Positions 36,605-49,949 of a stretch of DNA of 64,000 bases are shown piece by piece; position 1 is the stretch's first letter; each line of letters opens with the position of its first letter. The DNA is from Mimachlamys varia (lineage: Eukaryota > Mollusca > Bivalvia > Pectinida > Pectinidae), in contig OX392529.1 of assembly GCA_947623455.1 (NCBI GenBank), positions 7,626,001-7,690,000 of the forward strand, in the 5' to 3' direction. The position numbers were made by a program, and so were the translations under genes. Under the pieces are notes generated by a model, which worked only from the letters and a program-made list of their open reading frames with translations, was not told the origin of the DNA and made no database searches.

Positions 36605-39600
36605 GGCGTTTTTTCCATACCAAAGTAAATGTAACGTCCTCAAGTAGAACACTGATGCCTCTGTTAGATATAAACGTATCGCAGTGGCAGAAATGTTTTT
36701 TGAGAATTGAATATGAGCTTGCAAATTATAAAAATAAACAAGTAAATATAATCCACTAATACGCAACAAAAGTCATCCTCATTTCTACCTGATTTGGTTT
36801 AGTATATCAATCTAAAAAATGCCATGTGTAATGAACAGTACCACGAACAAGTTGGCATGGAAAAGCATTTTCTGCGCTCTCATATATACATATGCTTTGA
36901 TTTTGTTTTTGCTTTTGCTTTTTTTGCGATAAAAATATATTTAAAATTCTGAAAAAGATGAGCCTGGCATGTCATGTCATGAAAAACTACAAATGCATTA
37001 TGTGTTTACTAGGAAATACCACCACTTTATTATGTATTTACCACTGCCATAAGCTGAACAATTCATACACAAGTTTACAAAATCATGTTAATTGCTCAAG
37101 GATGTATTCTTATGAGAAGTCATTTTTTCTGTACTAAATTTTTTGTCACATACATTTTTGAAAAGAAAGTTCATGGCATGGCAAAAATTGCAAAGGTAAA
37201 GATATGCCAGTTTGCTCTGTGATCGGGCAAAGATATAGATTAAATTTTGTAGGACATCTTCATACAAAATCTGTATTCGTAATCTTAAATTCATGAATGT
37301 TTGCTTGGGTAGTGTGCTTTATTTTCTGTCCCTTTACTATGTTCTGTCTCACAATTTCGGATTCAAAAATGAAAAATAAAAAGTGCTCCTCTTACACTAA
37401 ATATATAAAAAAAATACCAATATCAAGCATGCATTCTGTCCTCAAACTAATACCATTGTAGCTGATATATTTCATAAGACACTAGTGCAAACACTCAATC
37501 TATTTTTTGGTTCTCCATTTTCTCCAAAACCACGGACAAAATTGGATAGCTCATGAACAAATAACCACTACAACATAGTTAGCTTGTCTAACGAGCATGA
37601 AAACAGTCTATGGAATACAGACTCTGAATTTTTCGCTTTATATTTGAATGAAAAGTCCGTTTTCGCTTCATATTTGAATGAAAAGTCCATTTTCATTATA
37701 TCCCAAACTTTAAAGAAGAAAGCAGATGTGTTCTTGCAGAATAAGACCCCCACGGTACAGTTACTTACATTATAATATCCTTTATATTAGTGTACACGTT
37801 ATGGTCTCTTGGCTTACTGCTTGCCTTCCTTTGCCAATACGCTGACAGACTCGGAACAGTCGTTGGAAACAATCCGACAGGACTAAGTGTCTGTAACAAA
37901 TATACGTAATATTTAATATGTCGTTTATAAATCAAATACACCTGATTTACGTGTAGAGACATGACACGAGAAAAACATACAACATCATATATCAGGTTAG
38001 TATTCCTGTTAGTTTCATTATAACATGAAATTTATATGTCTCTAGAAATCATAGAATAGTCATTGTATAGTATAGTACAATATTACTTCATTGACAGGTA
38101 AGTTAACAAACCCTGCAGTAATGTCTGAACGACTAACGGGATGGCGAGAACAGTTTGTGTGTGACACAGGGGTCGACGTATTTGTGAGGCAATTGTCGTA
38201 AAGGAGAAAGTTGTTACAGCTAGTGAGCAGTTGTGGTTTGAGAACTTTGTTTAGGAACTAAACTACGGAAGGCTCTGGATTCGACTCTGATATAGGCACT
38301 TTTATCGCCTGATTTAGATTCGTAATCATGGCTTGCTACCCGGTGTATTTCTACGCTGTATATGCAGTGGCATTGACACATTGTGTAGCAATGTAAACCT
38401 GACGTTTTAATCGTTGGAGTTAACATCGCCGTATAACGGTGCTTCAGCCCGGGATAGGTGACGATAATCTGTGTAATTAAGGGTTATCTACCCTGGTCAT
38501 AACGATAATGGCGGCGATGATTGGCTTACCACTTATCTCCTCGTTGTTAGTCCACGTGTCACGGTCAGTTTCATTATGTAATATGGTGAACTCTGAACTG
38601 GCGACTCTGGTTTTTATACAGTTTTGTATTGCATGCCATTTATTTAGCTGATTATCCTTTATAAAACGAAATTCAACACCAAGGTTATCCAGTACCCAGC
38701 TTCCATAATAGAACCGTGTCATTTCTCTTGAAAAGAATTCAACAAGGAATGTGTCAGTTATTCACACATTCCTGCGTTAAATACGACACAATCTCTTCTT
38801 TAAATTGAATTCAATAAAACCAATGTTACCGAAAAAATAATACTGCCAATTACACTTTTACGAAATGGCTTCGTACAAATGAAATCTAAAAACAAAGTAC
38901 ATAATATTATGCGGCACTGATCACAAAATATCATGAAAGTAGAGTTGCCTACATGTATAGGAATGATGTTTTATATTCTGTGTGTGTGTCCCGGTGTACC
39001 CGACGGAGGTGGAGGGACAGTGATTTACACACCCTTATCTGTTAAATCAAATCCATTTACACAAAAGTACGTACGAGTAGCAAACCACGGGAGCCTTTGT
39101 CCATCACCTGACATATTTATGAAGTTTTACCCCTTCTGTAAAAATAAGTTTATGACTCTGATTTATTTTCTAAATCTTCGATAGCGGATCTGTAAATGGA
39201 CGCATCGTGAGGTCCGAGGTGTACCCCCTGACTAACCCTGGCGCTATCACACCTATTTTGTTACTCTTTGATGCAAACGCTAGCGAGAGAGAGAGCGACT
39301 TTATCTAAATTGTCACAAATATCCAATTAATATTGATCTACGCTGCCGGTTTTATTTAGGATAGAAGCGGTCACGCTATTGTCGTTTAGTGTCTACTCGC
39401 CGCGATGGTTGCTGGCCCACACCTGTTGCCGTGTACGTGAAAAGGTAGACATGACGTCAACAGATGTGTACCATCTGACACAGTTTACCTATAGTGTACT
39501 TACCATTGTCCGAAAGAAAACTACTCAATGACATAATAGTGGGATAATGTTGGGTACAAATCAGCGACTGAGATAGCCAATAACGACTGTTTTTAATGCC

Positions 39601-39850
39601 ACACGCAGCTACACACAGCGGAGGCAGTGGTTGGCAAGAAGGCACTGACTCTATTGGTTACATTTACACATAAACAATCATCAGTAGCAGAATTCGGTTG
39701 GAGAAATATAATGTTAGGTAGTACAGATGTACAAACCTAGACAATAAATAAGTATTGCATAGCTTATAATTGTTAATTGTAATCGAAGTCAATTATTAAA
39801 ACAAACATTTTAAATAAAATGAAGAGCATGATACTTTGTTGTAAAACAAA
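36605..39850. other. Non-coding stretch, no gene recognised
   Basis: 36,620-36,662 belongs to retroelement copy 2. A 35-bp duplication with TTTGAATGAAAAGTCC occurs near 37,645-37,690. Short open frames here have no recognisable domains. Confidence 0.4.
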
Positions 39851-40012
39851 ATCACGTGGAATAAAATCTATTTCATAGTAGTTTATCACATGGAATAAAA
39901 TCTATTTCATAGTAATTTATCACATGGAATAAAATCTATTTCATAGTAATTTATCACATGGAATAAAATCTATTTCATAGTAATTTATCACATGGAATAA
40001 AATCTATTTCAA
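39851..40012. repeat. 34-bp tandem repeat, ~4.8 copies
   Basis: Units start ATCAC(A/G)TGGAATAAAATC at 39,851, 39,885, 39,919, 39,953 and 39,987. Copies 2-4 are identical by eye; the first has ATCACG and GTAGTTT, and the last is cut short. The sequence is unrelated to the 34-bp array at 30.5 kb despite equal unit length. Confidence 0.95.
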
Positions 40013-40975
40013 GTTATGCCGTTTTTTTTTGTAAACGTATTAAAAAAGCAGGTATGATTCATTATTGTTATTATTGTTGTATTATTTTATTGTTTCCTGG
40101 AGGCGATACCAGTGCCGAGTGTAATTTATTGAAGATATTCTTCCGCTTACCAAAATGTTAAATTAACAATGTCACATATCACATTAAAAGAAGTCACGTT
40201 TCACGGAGAAGGGGAGTATGGAGAGTGAGACATTACGACAGACTGATAGTAGAATGCATCTGATTGGCGAAGCGCGGAAGAAGATATAAATCGATGTTAT
40301 TAATTACACTACCCGAAGTTGCCTCTCCAATTTCGACGTTCTGAGGGCGGCCATTATTCTCTGTAAATATCATCATGGCATTTTCACAGAGCATTACATA
40401 TTGACAAAGCAATTAAGTAGCGCGCACACAATCACAACGAGACGTTTTTATGAGAAAATAAATGAACAACTAAGTACGTCCTGGTAGTTGTATTTGTTTT
40501 AATGGAAACAGTTTTCCTCCTCTCATTAATAACTGGTAGGCAGTCAGTTGTTCCGGCACTGCTGCTTTGAATTTAAATTCCTTTTTTATATTTGAAAGGA
40601 CAAATGTTATAAAACCTTTTATGATGTACTATTCTTTAGAATTAACTGTCATGTAAAGTAAGTCCAAATACAATGTAGATATGTCGTGTTTTTATATAGT
40701 ACATTTATTTTATTTATTTACCGATGTTTAACGCACCTCAAGTCTAAAATTATTTGGAAAAAAAACACACAAACAAATAATAGAAATTGATTGTGCCTGA
40801 ATCTATAATATTAGTAGTATTCTTAATAACTTATAATCAAGCTACTTTTGACGAAATATGGATATTTGCGAAATTAAAAAAAAACGATGAAATCAAAATA
40901 CACGCATCGTTAAATAATTTAATCGTGCTTCATCTTTAAGTTAACACCGCATAATAAAAAAAAATAGAGAATACT
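40013..40975. other. Non-coding stretch
   Basis: Nothing was recognised between the 34-bp repeat and retroelement copy 4. Confidence 0.4.
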
Positions 40976-41040
40976 GAAGTGTCAAAAATCCGAACTCAAA
41001 TCGATTAAACTACTGTAGGGGCAAAATATGAAAAAGGAAA
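40976..41040 (-). mobile_element. Retroelement family, 3'-end fragment (copy 4)
   Basis: AGAGAATACTGAAGTGTC, AATCCGAACTCAAATCG and GGGGCAAAATATGAA match the same terminal ~65 bp as copies 1, 2 and 6. The rest is missing. An A-rich/T-rich run lies directly beyond the end. Confidence 0.75.
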
Positions 41041-41478
41041 CGAATTACCTGGTACCCAAGCAAAACTTTATTTACAAATATTTATTTATAATCTCGATGC
41101 TGAGGATGTATGTAAAAGGACTGTTTCTCCTTTTATTAAGTTTTCATATTTTAATCCTGATGGAAATGCCTATGATTAATGCACTCGAAATGTACTTTCA
41201 TAACACCGGAAGTGGAAATGGGACATACACTATATCATACGAACTGGACAGTGGTTTTACTATCCGGATTCTTGAATTTTATTTTAGTGTTTTTTATTAT
41301 AAACTGAATCATTAACTAAAACTCTAAATGCGGACTTGCGGTATTCCACAGATGGGCGACTGTAGTGTAATCTGAGAACTAACTTTGGGTTCCTGACTCG
41401 TGCCGATGGGTCATGCTCAACGGATATGCTATACCGTAGGTTTTAGGACAGGGGTCATCTGGTGCAAACTTCTATAGT

Positions 41479-41545
41479 ACACTATGATGTATACTATAGA
41501 ACTCTATGATGTATACTATAATACTCTATTGTGTATAATATAGAT
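41479..41545. repeat. ~23-bp tandem repeat, 3 copies
   Basis: CTATGATGTATACTATAGAAC, CTATGATGTATACTATAA and CTATTGTGTATAATATAG follow one another, with a diverged last unit. Confidence 0.7.
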
Positions 41546-41959
41546 GTATTTCATTTATCTATCATTGCCCTGTTGAGAGGAAACCATTGCCTCATAGTAT
41601 TGGAATAGTGCCTGAGCCGAAGCCGAGGACACTATCTCATAAACAGGGTCATACTAAGTTTAGTACATCACCCTTCCATTCAAATATACATCAAAACTTA
41701 GATATTTTGTCTATTCCTCTTCATCAACAAAATAAAAGTTTACTGTATGAAGACTCAATCACAAGGTACCCTATTGATTGAGAACTTTGTTACAGTTATA
41801 AACTGTCGTTGCCTTAGTGACATATTTGAAATATAATTCAACAGTCACCCACCAACATGCCAAATCTCGCTAGTAACAATTACATGCCAACATAATTTCG
41901 GCACAACTAAATACTACTACTCTATCAGTCACATAAAGATATTTTTCACTTACATTTAC

Positions 41960-42117
41960 ATACTTACAATCTACATGTACCAGATACAACTAGGTACTAA
42001 TATTGTGGAAGAGCTAATCAGGACAGGTAACAAAAACCTTGCCAAATCTTTCAATTTCACTTTCAGATATATCGACGATGTGTTGCCGACCACGTCGATC
42101 TATATACCCTTCTGCAC
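41960..42117 (+). pseudogene. Reverse-transcriptase fragment with a YIDD motif
   Basis: The plus-strand frame from about 41,960 to the stop at 42,117-42,119 contains KSFNFTFRYIDDVL, with YIDD at 42,068-42,079. The Asp pair is the metal-binding catalytic motif of reverse transcriptases, and the FNFTFRYIDDVL context resembles retroelement RTs I recall from molluscs, possibly Penelope-like. Only the region around this motif is present. After DVL the frame leaves the expected sequence and stops within 11 codons, so it is a dead fragment. The dispersed repeat family begins about 105 bp downstream on the same strand, which suggests this is the coding part of that family. Element class is uncertain. 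Confidence 0.7.
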
Positions 42118-42221
42118 TTAATGGTCGCCATCTTTATTTCATTGAGAAATATTTGGTATCTTTGTGTGATATGAAGATGGACGATTTTGCTCATTGGTGT
42201 GCTCACTTGTGATTAACAATG

Positions 42222-42553
42222 ATGACTCGGTTCTCATTTCGAGGACTTGATGTTTACTTGGATGTGACCAAATTTTACGTAGCGGTTGTCGTCGATGAAG
42301 CAGAAGACGCTTACTCGTCTGGAACACCTGGTCTTATTATCCCGTACTTTTACAAGAATATCCATGTAAATCGTTTTCCCTTTTGTTCATAATTGCCCCT
42401 ATTTTCATCGAACTTGAGATCGGATTATGGTTTTGTTGACTAATCGGTAATCTCTATTTGTTATTCCACTTATCACTACTAAAGAATATCACTTCATTAG
42501 TCACATTATTTTCGATACTTAAAATCAATTATGATGCTTCGGTATTTTCTGAT
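42222..42553 (+). mobile_element. Retroelement family, 3'-region copy 5, downstream of the RT fragment
   Basis: Sense copy: GTTGTCGTCGATGAAGCAG, GGAACACCTGGTCTTATT and GATTATGGTTTTGTTGAC, to a family end near 42,455 (TAATCTCT followed by ATTTGTTATT). A second version of the terminal sequence follows at 42,523-42,553 (TCGGTATTTTCTGATTTTTT), so two 3' ends may be stacked. This copy links the non-coding family to a reverse transcriptase. Confidence 0.75.
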
Positions 42554-42799
42554 TTTTTTATCTACGAATATTTTCCTAGTCATTACTAATTACTCCCGAA
42601 GAATTATAAGTGACGATGATACTAGTGTGTCAGTGAAGGTCAAACACAACGGTTTCCAATATTTCTGTTTGTAAATACAATTTACTTGTGTCTCGAATTA
42701 TCTATACCTTTCAGTGAACAATACCTAGACGAGAAAGTTGTATAGCTCCGACAAAAAGGGACAAAATGGCAGCACATTGAGAGTACAATAATAGCTTTA

Positions 42800-43590
42800 T
42801 GATGAAAACAATAAAAAGATAAAGTCGGCAGGAAACGATACAGGCAACGGCATATTCCTTCTCTAACAAAACAATAAGACGATAAAGTCAGCATGTAACG
42901 GCATAACGCTTCTCTATCAAAACAATAAGACGACATGAAACGATACAGGTAACAGCATATTCCTTCTCTATTAAAAAACATTAAGACGATAAAGTCGGTA
43001 TGTAACGGCATAACCCTTCTCTATCAAAACAATAAGACGATAAAGTCGGCATGTAACGACATAACCCTTCTCTATCCCAACAACAAGACGACATGAAACG
43101 ATACAGGTAACAGCATATTCCTTCTCTATTAAAAAACAATAAGACGATAAAGTCAACATGTAACGGCATAACCCTTCTCTATCCCAACAACAAGACGACA
43201 TGAAACGATACAGGTAACAGCATATTCCTTCTCTATTAAAAAACAATAAGACGATAAAGTCAACATGTAACGGCATAACCCTTCTCTATCAAAACAATAA
43301 GACGATAAAGTCGGCATGTAACGACATAACCCTTCTCTATCCCAACAACAAGACGACATGAAACGATACAGGTAACGGCATATCCCTTCTCTATCAAAAC
43401 AATAAGACGATAAAGTCGACAGGAAACGATACAGGTAACGGCATATCCCTTTTCTATCAAAACAATAAGACGATAAAGTCGACAGGAAACGATACAGGTA
43501 ACGGCATATCCCTTTTCTATCAAAACAATAAGACGATAAAGTCGACAGGAAACGATACAGGTAACGGCATATTCCTTCTCTATCAAAACA
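42800..43590. repeat. Compound minisatellite of 51-, 56- and 63-bp units
   Basis: Units share AAGACGA at one end and CCTTCTCTATCAAAACAAT or CTATTAAAAAACAAT at the other. The 63-bp type contains GTCGACAGGAAACGATACAG, the 51-bp type GTCGGCATGTAACGGCATAA, and the ~56-bp type lacks the ATAAAGTC segment. Types alternate on the left, and the 63-bp type is repeated in a row on the right (43,400-43,560). The minus-strand frames up to 157 residues across this array are repeat by-products. Confidence 0.93.
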
Positions 43591-45207
43591 AAATACAAAT
43601 GAGCTTAAACTGTGTTTGCTCAACAAAACCTATACGTTTTCCAAGGTTCTTGAAACAAAATCGAAAACTTGTTGAAATTATTTTGATGTTGAGATAGTTA
43701 TGATAAAAGCCAGTCAACAAAGAGCGGAGGTGTCACTTCATCAGATAGTGGCGATTCCTATCCTATATCCTTGACTTGTTATAATTATTAAGCAATTATA
43801 ACATAGCCACATATCATGTGACAACCGATTCAAAGAAAACATTTTCTTTGTCATTTCTTCTGACACTTACAACCATTTACATGTTCAGTCCTGCACAAAT
43901 GTTCAGATAAATTAAAAACCAAATAGCGAGAAAAATGTCTTTCATGGATATAACGTTATGAATGGCAGCAAGTTTTAAAAAAGTATTTAGTGTTTGCACT
44001 TTTAACGGTACATCTAATGTGTGTAAACGAACTGGATCGAGAGATAAAGATAGCTCAGTAAATTTCAGACAAATCTTTATGGAGTCACACACTCTATACT
44101 TAATGCATAGCCGGTAAGATAATATGACGGAGAACTCTGTTCATTAATACTGTTTTGATTATAGCCTATCAAGAGGCATTTAAAATGATATAGTTATCAG
44201 AGTTGAAAGATAATTAGATAAGGTATCTATATGCTATAACGATCCGATCAAACGGTCTGTTTTCTGAGTGAACAGTTTATGATAAGTTATTGTTTTGTCC
44301 TCTCGATACACATGGAAAATTCACACATCAGAGGGACATACCATATAAACACACTCATACATATTTGGTAAAATGTTTGCATTCATCACTAATATTCTAC
44401 GTACATTAATCCCACAGGAGGAAATAACGGACCCGATATTGATTTATTTAAAGTAGAAATGAAATGATACTGATGATGATTGCGTCTGTAGAGGTGCTAC
44501 TCCTATGTAAACAAGACTATAATACCGTGTGAGAATTATCCCTATCATCCACAGGACCAAACGATGACACTTTTGTATACAATGGTTTCTTCTGTATTCT
44601 TGGAACACATTTTCTATATGTTATGGAAAAATCATACTGAGCTTCAAATTGAGTGATATGCATTCTGTATATCAGATACGTGTTCAAATATATATATATA
44701 TATATATATATGTGGATAACATATATTGGTCATGAAACAAACAACCATAGGTATACCTTCACACATACACGTTGTTGAATTCTGTTAAACATTTCACCAT
44801 TTTTGACATCTTCTACGAATGTCCTAATGTACCTATGTAAGTATGTTTTAATGTACCTATGTACATTTGTAAGTATCTTGATGTTATATCTGATGTCCCA
44901 AACCAATGTAATAATCAACAATGTTTGTGCATTAAAGCAGATGGCTTGTATAGGCTTAACCTGTTTATCAATTTCATTCAAATCTGATATGCATGTATAT
45001 TATAATATTTTGAAATAAAATATATGCAGAGCATAAAATTTTATTATTCATATCTCTTTTCCAAACACGTTTATGATTTATGTATTTCAGTGTATTATTC
45101 TGCCTTTTCCATATCATTGATTCAAATTTTGGACATCCATATATATAAGAAAAAACACTTCTGAATCAATTTAAATTACTTTAGCTACAATGAGAAGAAT
45201 GTATGCA
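43591..45207. other. Non-coding stretch with an (AT)n microsatellite
   Basis: Uninterrupted AT dinucleotides occupy 44,688-44,711. Nothing else was recognised. Confidence 0.45.
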
Positions 45208-45650
45208 CCAGCACCAGATATAGCCCAAATCCTAATCCTTAGAATCATCAGCACCAGATATAGCCCTAGTCCTAATCCTTAGAATCATCAGCACCGGATA
45301 TAGCCCTAGTCCTAATCCTTAGAATCATCAGCACCAGATATAGCCCTAGTCCTAATCCTTAGAATCATCAGCACCAGATATAGCCCTAGTCCTAATCCTT
45401 AGAATCATCAGCACCAGATATAGCCCTAGTCCTAATCCTTAGAATCATCAGCACCAGATATAGTCCTAGTCCTAATCCTTAGAATCATCAGCACCAGATA
45501 TAGCCCTAGTCCTAATCCTTAGAATCATCAGCACCAGATATAGCCCTAGTCCTAATCCTTAGAATCATCAGCACCAGATATAGCCCTAGTCCTAACCCTT
45601 AGAATCATCAGCACCAGATATAGCCCTAGTCCTAATCCTTAGAATCATCA
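45208..45650. repeat. 40-bp minisatellite, ~11 copies
   Basis: Units read ATCAGCACCAGATATAGCCC, TAGTCCTAATCCTTAGA at an exact 40-bp period. The first unit is diverged (CCCAAATCC); later units differ by single bases such as CACCGG or TAGTCC. High homogeneity indicates recent expansion. Confidence 0.97.
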
Positions 45651-46483
45651 CGTGCTCCAAATATATTTCAGTTCTTCTTCTACATTGTGCAAGACATTTT
45701 TTTCAGAAGTTTCATTTTTTGAACTACTGGCAACTCCAGTGCATATTACATAGAGTTCACTTGTTTGCAATCAAACATGTTTGTAGATGAAAACGTATAC
45801 TATTTACTATATTTTTCGCACACAATGTAATCATTTTGGGAAGACTTCTGACTTTTGCTTTAAAATGAAACTTTTAAATTAATATTCACTGCATCATTTC
45901 CGAATGTTCAGATATCATTCAAAAACTTAGTTATGAAATACGTTTCTTGCTACCTGTTATTTATCAATTTTCTCACTCCTTTAAGAGTTTATTATATTCA
46001 CCTTTAAATCAAATCAGACAGATACTTTATTTCTTCTTTACAGAAATTCATTATATGTCATACATACATGTGATTATGGACGAAATGAACACATATATAC
46101 ATGGACAAAATGCAAATAAATAAATAGGCTTATATACATATGTTAATATCAAGTAAGATTTGAAACAACGTTGTTACATTGAGTATTTTGAGTACACACG
46201 CTACAAGACTGTTGCGTCAATAAGGTAACTAAAGCAGTTGCCACTTTCTTTACCTTATCTATTTCTGTAATATGATTTGACATACATGTAACAAAACGTT
46301 TTATTATCCAAATGCCTAACACTTACATACTGTGGCCTACCTTTATAGATCCATCTTTATCTAATACCCTTAATATTGTGCAATTGGGATATTCCTAATT
46401 TCGATTAGATACTAAAAAAGCCTTTTTGTCACCATTGCTAGCTACAGATATAATTATAATCATCAGATTAATACCCTGAGGTA
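45651..46483. other. AT-rich non-coding stretch
   Basis: Nothing was recognised. Confidence 0.4.
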
Positions 46484-46576
46484 ATATAATCTTTATTTAT
46501 TTTACAACAATTATGAAACAAGTTATCCAACTTATATTAATCACTCTTGTTGGTCCGGGTGTTAGCCCCTGCGGTA
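46484..46576 (-). mobile_element. SINE fragment (tail only)
   Basis: Reverse copy of the 17.6 kb SINE tail: TTTACAACAATTATGAAAC, AAGTTATCCAACTTATATTA and ATCACTCTTGTTGGTCCGGG, then similarity ends at GTGTTAGC. It keeps TCCAACTTATATTA where the 22.5 kb copy has changed, so the two are independent copies. Confidence 0.85.
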
Positions 46577-49500
46577 GAACAGCGGTTTCTATAATCTTTT
46601 ACTACAACAATGTTTTTTGTCTTGTTCCGATGTTGACAATTTTAAACCAACATTGTACAATGATAGGTACACAAACGGACACGGGATATACAATATGATG
46701 TTCCAACAAATTATGTTAATCCTCTCGACTGTTTCACAGTGTTTGCATAATCTTTTTTTTTTCTTTTTTAATATTGGTGCAGGTCCTATTTTTAAGATAA
46801 TCTTGCAACTTTATAATATATCGTCATTGTTTAAACCGACCACTGCGCTATTTTGTTTCCTCTTCTACCGATCTCCAATGTCTCAAACTCCGGCAAAATA
46901 GCGGTCAAGTACTTCCAAATGCCCTAGCCTGATAACCCCTGGGAACCTCACCACCTCCTTGATTTAGTACCCGTACCAAGTCGTATGTAAGTTTTATTTG
47001 CGTCCCTGTCTTGGCCTACGATGCCATGAGCCGGTGTCCAAGCACGCGATAGGCCAATGTGATACCCCTGTATGTACAGAACTCAGGTTTATTTCTAAAC
47101 AATGAAGCACATACCCGTATCAATACATTGTCGGTGACACAGGATCGGGGGTGGGGAGAACCCTCTTCTCAGGACTCAGGGACTATACAGTAACCAGTCA
47201 GCTTGACAGTAAAATGTTTCTCTCAAACAAGTCAGCTTCCAGTTGGTTGGAATTAAATTATTCACCATTTAGGTTAATTCCCCCAAAGCGTACACATAGA
47301 CAGCAAAGCGTAAACAACGTATTTAATAGTGTAGATAACACATTATTGTTGATATCGATGTTTTAGAGTACCCGGTTAAGCCTGCTGTGCTGTGAGGCTG
47401 AGGACCACAGGGAGGTAGGACCACGCTGTGGGGGTGCAGTAAACTATCCCCAGAGACGGGTTTATCTACCCACTAGTCCCACCTCAACAACCATATAGAT
47501 TTACAGTGGTGTAGCCCACAACTCTCCCAGGACCACCGATAGGTTCCCTTTTAATTAAAACACACGAAAATACATGTTAAATTAACTTTAATTATGATAA
47601 TATGTGGCAAGTGACTACTCGGGTGATTTCGTTGTGCACTTTTATTTAGATTAAGATAATTAAACTAAGCGAAATACTCCTAAGTTCATTTTGCAGATGC
47701 TGTAGTTAAATTTTTTTTTGAGATTTACATGTTGGTGGTTTTCCTCACATCGTCATTGCGTTGCTTTATTATTCCTCAGCAAGTGGGGCTTTTTCAGATT
47801 ACATTTACGCGTTGAACTGGGATTGCAGCGCAGAGATTACAATCGTTTCATGCACAATATAATAGCTCACAACACATTTACTGGAAGTGTAAAGACTATC
47901 ACAATTCAAAGAAAATTTAAAATTAGTCATAAAATATTGCTTTGTCATTCAAGTACACATCCTACTCTATTTTGATCTTAAAGTGTATGGACTTGAACTT
48001 AGTACGGGAAAAAATCAAAGATTCCTTTTAACAAATGTGTGAAAAATACTTTAATTATGTGTACAACCTGACTAAATGTTTCGTGGATCAAACTTCTCTG
48101 TGACACTTCGGTATACGTTGTGGGTAACGCATGTTTTCCAATGTGTGTAACCTAAGTCATGTTGTTAGCAAAAAATGGCCAAGGTGACATATCAAGTGTA
48201 GTGTGAGATCTGAAAAAATCGGGAATATTGATTCCTGATTAATCTTGATTGCAGGATCTTTTTCTTTGAAGTAAAAGAAGTCATTCTTTGAGAGCAAAAT
48301 CATTATCAAAACATGAAATGGATCACACATTATATAGATATCTATATTTAAAGCTTTAATTTCAAGTAAACGTTTGTCTTTCGAACATGAAAAATGGATA
48401 TTTTCTTCATCGGACAAATACGAGCTAAAAGGAGCTGTCAGATACTAAGTCTTCATTCGAAACAAACAAACAAACAAACAAACAAACAAATAAATAAATA
48501 AATAAATAAATAAATGTCTGCACATTGTTTTACATATACTTTTCTATTGTCTTTAACTGTAGAATTGTTGCAACATGTTTTTTCTGTTGCAGCATTTGTT
48601 ACGGATTATGTTTTATTACAAATATCACGGAAATAGTGAACCACAGCAAATTCACAGGATAATATTATTCAGTTAGAACGTCCCAATACTTCATATTTGT
48701 GAATAGCATTGCATCAGATGATGCGACAAGCATATGGATGATCACTTTAAGTGCTCTCTTTTATCAAAGTAAGCAATAACATTTTAAACAAATCCAAAAT
48801 ATCTAGTGTACATTCCGCAAAATCTACACGGAATGGATCACATTTTACTGCAAAGAATAGACTACATTCCGGTAGGTTCACCGATTCCTCTGCTCATTCG
48901 TCATCACAAAGGCACGTGTTTTTATTTCTGGAGGAAGCTTTATTCATCATCAAGTATCTACAAAGAAATGAAATTTATTACCTGTGCCCCAGCCCTACGC
49001 TCTTACCTTACCTGGGACCATACCTGGGGGTGTGTATTGCTGCGCTGAACAAAGCGGCGCTCACCTGAAGATCGTTAATACTTAGGTAATGTTACGTTTT
49101 AGTTCCAATTGTGTCAAAAACCACCTTTGAATTTCACTTGATAGCTGACAAAAATGTTTTAAATAATAACATATTTCGAATTTAAATGCAAATTTGACGT
49201 ATTCTACCAAACACCTGTGATACGATGCGGAAATATAATATGGCGGTCCGGCGTCCGTTTTTTGACATTAATATCTCACTGGATTAACCAGCTGCCAGAC
49301 TGGTTAGTATTTAGATAATTTTTAAAACAAACTCTTAGCTTAAGCCGGATTCAATATAGTTAGATGTCATATTTCTATTTTTTGTTTAATATTGAGAAAA
49401 AATATTTTCATAGAGAGCTTTAACTGTGATAGTACCACATATGTGAATTCCTCTAAATAGTATTCGTTGTTGTAATGATTAAGCTTACACTGCTGTGTAT

Positions 49501-49949
49501 AGTGAGTTTCATAAAATAGAGTCACAAAGCTGTTACACCGTGACCTTGACTTTAAAGCTTCAGGGGTGACGCAGGTTAATATGTAACAAGAAACAATGAA
49601 ATTGTAACTGGTTTCAAAGTCGGAGAAGTCAGCAACAGAGATGGTTTTTTACGACCGCGGAAATCAGACTCACAAACTTATTTTACTGGGCTGTTACAAC
49701 ACAATTTAAAATCTTTATTTCATGACGACTATTTAGGTGATGTGTTAAAGTGTTACCAGAATATTATACAATTGTACATTATAATTTAATGTGTTCAGTT
49801 ATTGTCTACTTTTCTTCAAAGAAGAAGATTGTCTTTACATATCAGTAATATATCGAAACATATACAAGCAAAACATTGTCAAGGGGAAAATATAATTAAT
49901 TAAAGATAGTCAAGCTAGTAGTTTGTGGCAGTTTTGCAGCATTTGATGT
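46577..49949. other. Non-coding stretch with an AAAC/AAAT microsatellite
   Basis: 48,460-48,515 is (AAAC)n followed by (AAAT)n. 46,915-47,520 is somewhat GC-richer, without a recognisable exon. The two overlapping plus-strand frames at 48.75-49.07 kb show no known domain. Confidence 0.45.

Noticed and set aside
38933..39184. 83-codon plus-strand frame with a hydrophobic start
   Set aside because: Looks superficially like a small secreted peptide, but has no clear signal-peptide cleavage pattern, known domain or neighbouring exon.
42682..43626. Overlapping minus-strand frames up to 157 codons rich in Cys, Tyr and Arg
   Set aside because: They fall entirely on the compound 51/56/63-bp minisatellite, and two different phases are open across it.
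45208..45650. Interstitial telomere repeat (CCCTAGTCCTAATCC)
   Set aside because: The 40-bp unit only loosely resembles CCCTAA and includes long unrelated sequence; it is an ordinary minisatellite.
48751..49068. Two overlapping plus-strand frames of 105 and 80 codons
   Set aside because: No recognisable domain, no splice context that I could support, and two phases open over the same bases.
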